Shown here piece by piece: positions 1 to 5,789 of a stretch of DNA of 15,473 nt; position 1 is the first letter of the stretch; each line of letters begins with the position of its first letter. The notes below the pieces were generated by a model, which was given only the letters and a program-made list of their open reading frames with translations, ran no database searches and had not been told where the DNA came from. The position numbers and the translations under genes were made by a program. Source of the DNA: Anaerolineae bacterium (GTDB lineage Bacteria > Chloroflexota > Anaerolineae > JAADDB01); the NCBI GenBank assembly GCA_015489285.1, contig WGAA01000034.1, positions 1-15,473 of the forward strand, written 5' to 3'.

Positions 1-1
1 A

Positions 2-229
2 ATACCCGACTACATGGGTACGGAAGGATTTATCCGCCTAATCTTCCTTAGAGCGTTAAAGAACGGAGAAGGACATTTTGTGTTGATAACGTTCTGGGAA
101 AGCATCGAATCAATCAAGAAATTTGCGGGTGAAGAATACGAGAAAGCGAAATACTATCCCGAAGACAAAGACTACCTTTTGGAATTCGAAGAGAAAGTGG
201 CACACTACGAAGTGTTTGCGGAGGCGTAG
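2..229 (+). CDS. Antibiotic biosynthesis monooxygenase (ABM)-domain protein, C-terminal part
   Basis: The reading frame is open from base 2, so the gene starts upstream of the window and only about 75 C-terminal residues are seen. They show the pattern of small ABM / dimeric alpha-beta barrel proteins: a strand with GEGHFVLITFWES, then a helix SIESIKKFAGEEYEKA, a YYPEDKDYLLEFE segment and a final VAHYEVF strand. The family includes small heme-degrading or cofactor-free monooxygenases, and many members have no known substrate, so no reaction is assigned. An ATG at base 14 falls inside the conserved strand and is unlikely to be the true start. Base composition is far more AT-rich than the rest of the window: 48 G/C of 120 bases at 61-180. 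The gene ends with TAG about 100 bases before the hyp promoter and looks like a separate unit. The family call is fairly secure; the function is unknown. Confidence 0.72.
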   Translation: MPDYMGTEGFIRLIFLRALKNGEGHFVLITFWESIESIKKFAGEEYEKAKYYPEDKDYLLEFEEKVAHYEVFAEA

Positions 230-250
230 AAACTGCACATTGCCAAAACC

Positions 251-304
251 GCAGCCAATCGACGGGTGGATCAGGGTGCGTTTGCATCGGGCAGGATTGG
301 TTGC
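251..304. repeat. Inverted repeat upstream of the hyp promoter
   Basis: GCAGCCAATC at 251-260 pairs with GATTGGTTGC at 295-304, ten positions with one G-T wobble, separated by 34 bases. It lies between the ABM gene and the -35 box at 328. It could be a split operator, a weak 3' end structure for the ABM gene, or chance. No T-tract follows it, so it is not an obvious intrinsic terminator. Confidence 0.3.
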
Positions 305-327
305 AGCCCCGAGCGGGAAAACTCAAG

Positions 328-356
328 TGGACATGCTCCTCTTCCTGTAATATAAT
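328..356 (+). promoter_or_regulatory. Sigma-70-like promoter of the hyp operon
   Basis: TGGACA at 328-333 (5 of 6 matches to TTGACA) is followed after exactly 17 bases by a perfect TATAAT at 351-356. Transcription would begin near 363, giving a leader of about 25 bases that contains a GAGGAG ribosome binding site before the hypC ATG at 389. It is the best promoter match in the window and supports a bacterial host. Confidence 0.7.
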
Positions 357-388
357 GCCTCCGCATGCCCGTGACGAGGAGCTCGACC

Positions 389-625
389 ATGTGTCTTGCC
401 GTGCCCGCGAAGATCCTGCACATCGAAGGCCATGAGGCAGAGGTGGATTTCGGCGGCATACGCCGCACTGTGAGCGTACAACTTTTACCCCAGGCCCGGG
501 TGGGGGATTATGTCCTGGTGCACACGGGGTTCGCCATCGGCCTTGTGGACGAAGAGGAGGCGCTGGAAACGCTAGAACTCCTGCGCCAGATGGGAGACCT
601 GGAACCCTGGGAGCCTACTGCATGA
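389..625 (+). CDS. hypC: Hydrogenase maturation factor HypC
   Basis: HypC is a small chaperone that, with HypD, carries the iron atom bearing CN and CO ligands and delivers it to the large subunit of NiFe hydrogenase. The 78-residue protein has the expected size and begins MCLAVPAKIL. Cys2, exposed after Met removal, is the conserved iron-binding residue. The conserved His lies in DYVLVHTGFAI (His45), and the C-terminal helix of acidic and leucine residues is typical. The ATG at 389 was chosen because it puts Cys at position 2 and has GAGGAG about 8 bases upstream; the in-frame ATG at 365 would add eight unrelated residues and lies almost on the predicted transcription start. The stop overlaps the hypD start in an ATGA, which implies translational coupling. 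The HupF/HypC family call is very secure. Confidence 0.96.
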   Translation: MCLAVPAKILHIEGHEAEVDFGGIRRTVSVQLLPQARVGDYVLVHTGFAIGLVDEEEALETLELLRQMGDLEPWEPTA

Positions 626-1743
626 ACACGGAATCGCTCCTCCAAAGGTTTCGCGACCCGCAACTGGCGCGCCAACTCGTCGCGGAAATCCACGCCCTGG
701 CCCGGTCCCCCATGACGTTCATGGAATTCTGCGGGGGGCACACCCACGCCATCATGCAATTCGGCATCCGTCAACTCATGCCCCCCACCGTGCGTCTCCT
801 CTCCGGCCCCGGATGTCCCGTGTGTGTCACCTCCCAGGCGGACATCGACCAGGCCATCGCCCTCGCCCAACTCCCCGACGTCATCCTCACCACCTTTGGG
901 GACATGGTACGCGTTCCCGGGACCCAGAACACCCTCCAGGAAGCGGCAGCCCACGGCGCCGACGTCCGCATTGTCTACTCCCCCCTGGACGCGGTGCGTC
1001 TGGCTCAGGACCACCCTGAGCGTCGAGTCGTCTTCCTCGGCGTGGGATTTGAGACCACCGCGCCCGGCGTCGCGGCATCGATCCTGCAAGCGGAAGCGCT
1101 GGGACTCGAAAACTACGCCGTCTTCTCCATGCACAAGTACACCCCACCCGCCATGCGGGCCATCCTAGATATGGGAGAGATCCGGCTCAACGGCGTCATA
1201 GGCCCCGGGCATGTCTCGACCATCATCGGGTCCGACGCCTGGTCCTTCCTCCCCGAGGACTACGGCATCCCCGTCGTCGTGTCCGGTTTCGAGCCGGTGG
1301 ACATTCTCCTCACCATTCGGGAACTCGTGGCCCAGGTGGCCCGAGGGGAGGCCAAAGTGGTCAACGCGTACGGCCGAGCGGTGCTTCCCCAAGGCAACCG
1401 GGCTGCCCTGGACATCATGAACAGGGTGTTCCACGTCGCCGATGCGGACTGGCGGGGATTCGGCGTCTTGCCGGCCAGCGGCATGGCCATTCGGCCCGAA
1501 TATCGCCTCTTCGACGCGGCCCATCGGTTCACCCTGCCGGAAATCCCCTCGCGGGAGCCTCCGGGCTGTCGCTGTGGCGACGTGTTACGCGGCGTCATCG
1601 AACCTCCCGAATGTCCCTTGTTCGGCAAAGTCTGCACGCCCGACACACCCAAAGGTCCTTGCATGGTCTCCGACGAAGGCGCGTGTTCGGCACACTACCT
1701 GTATCGCTCGGTCGAGATTGCCGAACCCGCTTCCAATTCCTAG
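622..1743 (+). CDS. hypD: Hydrogenase maturation protein HypD
   Basis: HypD is the [4Fe-4S] scaffold on which, with HypC, the Fe(CN)2CO unit of NiFe hydrogenase is assembled in the cytoplasm. The 373-residue length is normal. Diagnostic motifs are all present: FCGGHTHAI with Cys37, GPGCPVC with Cys65 and Cys68, GFETTAP at 142-148, GPGHVSTIIG near 194-203, and the C-terminal cluster-binding region with cysteines at 316, 318, 331, 338, 347 and 355 (GCRCGD, CPLFGKVC, GPCMVSDEGAC). No key residue is missing, so the protein should be functional. The start ATG overlaps the hypC stop by 4 bases and has GGGAG at 609-613, 8 bases upstream. The transporter gene starts 20 bases after its stop, in the same operon. 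Confidence 0.98.
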   Translation: MNTESLLQRFRDPQLARQLVAEIHALARSPMTFMEFCGGHTHAIMQFGIRQLMPPTVRLLSGPGCPVCVTSQADIDQAIALAQLPDVILTTFGDMVRVPGTQNTLQEAAAHGADVRIVYSPLDAVRLAQDHPERRVVFLGVGFETTAPGVAASILQAEALGLENYAVFSMHKYTPPAMRAILDMGEIRLNGVIGPGHVSTIIGSDAWSFLPEDYGIPVVVSGFEPVDILLTIRELVAQVARGEAKVVNAYGRAVLPQGNRAALDIMNRVFHVADADWRGFGVLPASGMAIRPEYRLFDAAHRFTLPEIPSREPPGCRCGDVLRGVIEPPECPLFGKVCTPDTPKGPCMVSDEGACSAHYLYRSVEIAEPASNS

Positions 1744-1763
1744 AGCAAAGGGGGGTAACCGCG

Positions 1764-2765
1764 ATGAAATCCCGTTGGACACCGGGGAAAATTCTCCTGC
1801 ACATCAAAAAGCGCCTTTACCTCTACGTGGCAATAGACCTCCTTCTCGCCCTGTGGGCCGGACGCACCTGGGATTTCCGGCACCTGAACTTACAACCTAT
1901 CAGCATGTTGGCCGTCTTTCTCATGCTTTACCCCATGCTTACCGGCATGATGGTGGAGAAGGTGAAAAAAGCGGGGCGCAACGTTCGCCTCATCGCCCTG
2001 ACCCTGTTCTTCGCCTTTTTCGTCGCTTCGGGGACGGCCTACATCATCTCGCGGACCGTGTTTGCTCACAACCCGGAACTCGCCCTGGGCATCATCCTCG
2101 TCGGAGCCATCCCCTGCTCCAACATGCTCATCGGTTGGAGCGGGATCGCGGACGCCAGCGTAGAGGACGCGCTGGTCATCGCCGTCATCGGCCTTCTGCT
2201 CATTCCCCTCCTCTCCCCCCTGTTGGTGGGGCTGAGCGGCGGGCCGCTCCTCCCCATCGACACGGGGAGGCTGGCCACCCACCTGGGCCTCTACATCCTC
2301 CTTCCCCTGGTATTGGGCTATTTCACCCGGCGGGAAATCATCAAGCGGCGGGGAATGCCCTATTTCATGCACATCAAGCAGTACTTCCCCGGCGTCTCCG
2401 CCTTGGGCATCCTCCTTATCGTGTTCTTCTCCGTGGCCAAAGTGGCACCCCGAGTGATCACCCAACCCCGCCTCTTCCTCGAAGTCGCGCTCGGTCTCTT
2501 CCTCTACTACGTGATCCAGACCGGCCTATCGGTGTTGGCCGCCAGGGGATTAGGGTTGGGCTACGAGCAAGGCATGATCCTCATCCTCGGGGCGACCGCC
2601 AGCTCTCAAGCCATCTCCCTGGCCGTCGCTGCCACCATGTTCGGTAGCCTGACCGTGTTCGCACTGGCCTTCAAGCCCATCCTACAGGTGCTCTACATCA
2701 TGTTCCTCATCTACGCCTTGGGCCCATCCTTACGTCAATTCCTGGGAGGAAAGGGCACAACATGA
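1764..2765 (+). CDS. ACR3 / bile acid:Na+ symporter (BART) superfamily permease within the hyp operon
   Basis: A 333-residue polytopic membrane protein with about ten hydrophobic segments. It resembles the ACR3 arsenite efflux and bile acid:sodium symporter fold: two inverted repeats, the first holding GAIPCSNMLIGW (Cys118, in the position of the essential ACR3 cysteine) and the second holding GATASSQAISLAVAATMFG (276-294). In ACR3 proteins the latter region usually reads like SNNFELAIA with an essential Glu; here Ser285 stands where the Glu would be, so arsenite transport is not assured. The ATG at 1764 was chosen because it follows a GGGGGG-rich binding site and because the open frame before it lies inside hypD. 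The gene starts 20 bases after hypD, and its stop overlaps the hypE start as ATGA. That placement suggests co-expression with hydrogenase maturation, possibly moving an ion or metabolite needed by it; this is inference and the substrate is unknown. Confidence 0.8.
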   Translation: MKSRWTPGKILLHIKKRLYLYVAIDLLLALWAGRTWDFRHLNLQPISMLAVFLMLYPMLTGMMVEKVKKAGRNVRLIALTLFFAFFVASGTAYIISRTVFAHNPELALGIILVGAIPCSNMLIGWSGIADASVEDALVIAVIGLLLIPLLSPLLVGLSGGPLLPIDTGRLATHLGLYILLPLVLGYFTRREIIKRRGMPYFMHIKQYFPGVSALGILLIVFFSVAKVAPRVITQPRLFLEVALGLFLYYVIQTGLSVLAARGLGLGYEQGMILILGATASSQAISLAVAATMFGSLTVFALAFKPILQVLYIMFLIYALGPSLRQFLGGKGTT

Positions 2766-3775
2766 GCGGACAACGAGTGACTCTGGCCCACGGATCGGGG
2801 GGGCGCCTGACACAAACCCTCATCCGGCAAGTGTTCGGCGACCTGTTTCAAAACCCCATCCTCGAACGCATGAACGACGCCGCGGTAATCCAGGCAGAGG
2901 GGGAGGGGAGATTGGCCTTCTCCATCGACGGCCACGTCGTCAACCCCCTCTTCTTCCCCGGAGGGAGTATTGGCGAGATCGCGGTGAACGGGACGGTGAA
3001 CGACCTGGCCATGATGGGGGCCCGCCCTCTCTGGCTTGCCGCCTCCTTCATCATCGAGGAAGGCCTGCTCTTGAGCGACCTGCGTCGCATCGCGGAGGAT
3101 ATGGCCCGCGCGGCCCGCAGGGCCCATGTACTCCTCGTGGCCGGGGACACCAAAGTCGTAGAACGGGGCAAAGGGGATGGGGTGTACATCAGCGTCGCCG
3201 GCATCGGCATCGTCCCACCGGGGGTGAACGTGGACGCGGCCAACGCCCGTCCCGGCGACGTGGTGCTCATCAACGCGCCCATTGCGGCCCACGGCATGAC
3301 CATCATGACCCTGCGGGAAGGCCTCCATTTCGAGTCAGACCTGAAAAGCGATACGGCGCCCCTCAACGAGATCGTGGCAGACCTGCTGGACGCGGCACCC
3401 CACGTACACGCCATGCGGGATGCCACGCGGGGCGGGCTTGCCACCGCCCTACACGAACTGGCCCAAACCGCTCACGTGGGCATCCTCCTGGAGGAAAACG
3501 CCATCCCCGTCCATGAGGCCGCCCGGGCCGCCTGCGAACTCCTGGGCCTTGATCCCCTCTACGTGGCCAACGAGGGCGTATTCGTTGCCCTTGTCCCGCC
3601 GGAGGAAGCGGAAGCCGCGCTGGCAGCCATGCGTGCCCATCCCTTAGGGCGTCACGCCCGTCGTATCGGGACCGTCACTCAGGAACACCGCGGGCGGGTC
3701 ATCCTACGTACCGCCCTGGGATCGAACCGCATCCTTCCCCCGTTGAGCGGCGACCTCCTCCCGCGTATCTGCTAG
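2762..3775 (+). CDS. hypE: Hydrogenase maturation protein HypE (carbamoyl dehydratase)
   Basis: HypE takes the carbamoyl group made by HypF onto its C-terminal cysteine and dehydrates it with ATP to a thiocyanate, the source of the CN ligands in NiFe hydrogenase. It belongs to the PurM/SelD ATP-binding family. The 337-residue protein shows LAHGSGGRLT at 8-17, the PurM-like core GGSIGEIAVNGTVNDLAMMGARP at about 67-89, VAGDTKVVERGKGDG at 126-140, RDATRGGLATALHEL, and the catalytic tail PRIC with Cys337 as the last residue. All key features are intact. The start overlaps the upstream transporter stop (ATGA), with GGAGGA and AGGG upstream. The partner HypF is not in the window. The TAG stop overlaps the stop of the opposing glycosyltransferase gene, leaving no room for a terminator between them. 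Confidence 0.97.
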   Translation: MSGQRVTLAHGSGGRLTQTLIRQVFGDLFQNPILERMNDAAVIQAEGEGRLAFSIDGHVVNPLFFPGGSIGEIAVNGTVNDLAMMGARPLWLAASFIIEEGLLLSDLRRIAEDMARAARRAHVLLVAGDTKVVERGKGDGVYISVAGIGIVPPGVNVDAANARPGDVVLINAPIAAHGMTIMTLREGLHFESDLKSDTAPLNEIVADLLDAAPHVHAMRDATRGGLATALHELAQTAHVGILLEENAIPVHEAARAACELLGLDPLYVANEGVFVALVPPEEAEAALAAMRAHPLGRHARRIGTVTQEHRGRVILRTALGSNRILPPLSGDLLPRIC

Positions 3776-5547
3776 GGCCTTCGGGTATCGTAGACCCACA
3801 GGGTATATCCCACGCGGGCGAGGGGTTTGAAATCCTTCAACCAGGCATAGCATCGGGGGTCGTCCAGGTAAAGCCCCTGCAAATACGTCGTACTGACGAC
3901 CACGATCCCCCGGACCGGATGGCAGGGCAGGGGGCGGTAACGGATTCCCCGCATCTCGGGCAACTCCCCGCCGAAGTACGCGAGATACACCTCATCGATG
4001 CCCTGAGACCGGAGGAACGCCTGTAACTCCTTGAGACTTTGCCCCCAATCGTAGTTGGAATCGCCCACATAACGCCACCCGGCTTCCGCGCCTCCCCAGA
4101 GTTCGTTGACGTAGGAAACGTAGTGAGGCGCCTGCCGGAGAACACTCACACACGTCATGGCCACGAGCGCCCATGTGACAAAGGAGCGGCGGGAACGCAA
4201 CTCCGTTCCGTGCAACACCCCACCCGCGAAGAGGAACAAAAAGGGAAACACCGGCAGGATCAGACGGATCCCCATATTCGCCCGTCCCCACATCGCGGGA
4301 CCGCAAACGGCCACCACCGGGAGTCCCCACCAGACAATCCACCCCCACACCCGTCGACGATGGGAGATCCCGGCACGGACCCCCAGCCACAAGGACCGTC
4401 CTAGCCCCCACGCCCACAAGAGCAACGTGGGCACGGGCACTTTGATGCTCATCACCACGGGGAAAAAGTACCACCACCCCTGAGTGGAGCGACGTCCGAG
4501 GAGATACGCTTCATGCCCCCCACTGACGTGGCCGAACTGGCGGAACAACATGGTCACATAACGGTAGCCGGGGACAGGACGCTCGACCCAGCGGTAAACG
4601 GCCGTCCGTACCCGGGGCCCCATCCACCCGACCACCCGGTCGATCCCCCGATGCGGGCGATACAGGGGGGAGAAGGCGTACACCCCGTGGAACCCGTAAC
4701 CGGCCATCACCGTCACGACGGCAACAGTTCCGGCCAGGACCGTTCCTCCTATCCCCTCCCGAAACGTCAAAGGACGGGGCCACGCGCCCTTGCGGCCCAG
4801 CCACCAGGCCCACCCCACCAGCACGGGGATCACCCCCCACAGCACCATCCCCGTCGCCTTGGAGAGCAACGTTCCTCCCCAGAGCAGCCCCACCAGAAGC
4901 CACCACCCGAATCCCCCACGCCGGGTGGCCTTCCACAGGGCGAAAAGCGTTCCCGTGAAGAAGAACGCCAGCAGGAAATCGTTTCCCACCAGCCCCCCGT
5001 GGGCCAGCACCGTGGGGGAGAACACGTAGAGGGCCAGGGTCAGCACCCCACCGGCAGGACCGTGGACGGAACGGGACCAATGGAACAGGATGGCTCCCAG
5101 GAGGACGAAGAGGAGGATGAAGGGGTAACGGGCCAGGAGGAGCACCGCGTCCGGGGATTGTCCTCCCCGATACAGGTACCCCCGGCCCGCGAAGTACGTG
5201 AAATGCCCCTGCGAGTCCAGGCCCAGATCCCACCGTCCCGGACCCAGCTCGAGGAACAGGCTGTTCACGTAGTACATCAGGGGGGGATGGAAGCGAACGT
5301 GCTGGATGTCGAAATCCCCCGTGTGCCACAGGTACCGCCCCACGCCCAGGAAGGTCACTTCGTCGTACATTCCCGCCTGAGTGCGGGCGGCCCACATCAT
5401 CAACGCCATCCCGAGCAACAGGAGGATAACCGACAGAAGGGTGTACACCCCGGAGCGTTTGGATTCCCCGGAGCCCATTCGGGGCATTCGTCCCCCTTTC
5501 CCCTCCGCGTTCACCCCCTGCCGTCGGGGCCTCACGTCCCTCTCCAT
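3772..5547 (-). CDS. GT39/PMT-like polytopic glycosyltransferase
   Basis: A large integral membrane protein, about 591 residues from the chosen start, of the GT-C type that transfers sugars from polyprenyl-phosphate carriers to protein or lipid outside the membrane. The first membrane segment (about residues 35-52) is followed by a loop with MYDEVTFLG, whose Asp-Glu pair (62-63) matches the catalytic acidic motif of ArnT/PMT enzymes, and then HPPLMYYVNSLFL. Many further hydrophobic segments follow. Near the C-terminus, YVSYVNELWGG and GDSNYDWGQSLKEL are typical of bacterial glycosyltransferase family 39 proteins. The start is uncertain: GTG at 5589 lacks a binding site, ATG at 5547 has AAGGAG about 12 bases upstream, and ATG at 5487 would leave about 14 residues before the first membrane segment. 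The gene points toward hypE and overlaps its stop. Acceptor and sugar are unknown. Confidence 0.8.
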   Translation of the reverse strand: MERDVRPRRQGVNAEGKGGRMPRMGSGESKRSGVYTLLSVILLLLGMALMMWAARTQAGMYDEVTFLGVGRYLWHTGDFDIQHVRFHPPLMYYVNSLFLELGPGRWDLGLDSQGHFTYFAGRGYLYRGGQSPDAVLLLARYPFILLFVLLGAILFHWSRSVHGPAGGVLTLALYVFSPTVLAHGGLVGNDFLLAFFFTGTLFALWKATRRGGFGWWLLVGLLWGGTLLSKATGMVLWGVIPVLVGWAWWLGRKGAWPRPLTFREGIGGTVLAGTVAVVTVMAGYGFHGVYAFSPLYRPHRGIDRVVGWMGPRVRTAVYRWVERPVPGYRYVTMLFRQFGHVSGGHEAYLLGRRSTQGWWYFFPVVMSIKVPVPTLLLWAWGLGRSLWLGVRAGISHRRRVWGWIVWWGLPVVAVCGPAMWGRANMGIRLILPVFPFLFLFAGGVLHGTELRSRRSFVTWALVAMTCVSVLRQAPHYVSYVNELWGGAEAGWRYVGDSNYDWGQSLKELQAFLRSQGIDEVYLAYFGGELPEMRGIRYRPLPCHPVRGIVVVSTTYLQGLYLDDPRCYAWLKDFKPLARVGYTLWVYDTRRP

Positions 5548-5597
5548 CGCCGAACCCGACTCCTTCGACATGCTGGTCCAATGGTCCACTCCCGTTT

Positions 5598-5626
5598 ATC
5601 ATGCCCTAAGGGGGGGAAGTGATCAA
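5598..5626 (-). promoter_or_regulatory. Possible promoter of the glycosyltransferase gene
   Basis: Read on the minus strand, TTGATC (5626-5621) and CATGAT (5603-5598) are 17 bases apart, each matching 4 of 6 consensus bases. Transcription would start near 5591, which would leave a GTG start at 5589 almost leaderless and so favours the downstream ATG at 5547 or 5487. The match is weak. Confidence 0.3.
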
Positions 5627-5674
5627 ATTCTCGTCCCATACCTAACATGGGGTGCACAAGAGATGACGCCGCGT

Positions 5675-5704
5675 TTGGTCCCTCTCCTCACTCTACAGTA
5701 AAAT
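5675..5704 (+). promoter_or_regulatory. Possible promoter of the korAB operon
   Basis: TTGGTC at 5675-5680 and TAAAAT at 5699-5704 are 18 bases apart; the -10 box matches 5 of 6 and the -35 box 3 of 6. The start of transcription would fall near 5711, giving a leader of about 79 bases before the korA ATG at 5790. An in-frame ATG at 5703 lies inside the -10 box and so could not be translated from this promoter. Confidence 0.42.
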
Positions 5705-5789
5705 GGGCGAATGGAGTCAAAAAATGTCGGATGGAAGCGCGGCGTTCTTCCATCACACTCCTCGAAGTGAACAGAGGCGAGGGTATCCA

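Noticed and set aside
508..1134. Open frame of 208 codons on the minus strand opposite hypC/hypD
   Set aside because: It is antisense to hypC and hypD, with no recognisable motif.
1442..2647. Open frame of 401 codons on the plus strand across hypD and the permease
   Set aside because: It runs out of frame through two clearly real genes and is dominated by R, P, H and G.
1764..2765. Calling the permease a plain arsenite efflux protein
   Set aside because: No arsR, arsC or other arsenic gene is nearby, the second-repeat Glu is not seen, and the gene sits in a hyp operon, so only the superfamily is named.
4513..5622. Open frame of 369 codons on the plus strand opposite the glycosyltransferase
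   Set aside because: It is antisense to a membrane protein with conserved motifs, and its product is low-complexity, rich in P, Q, G and E.
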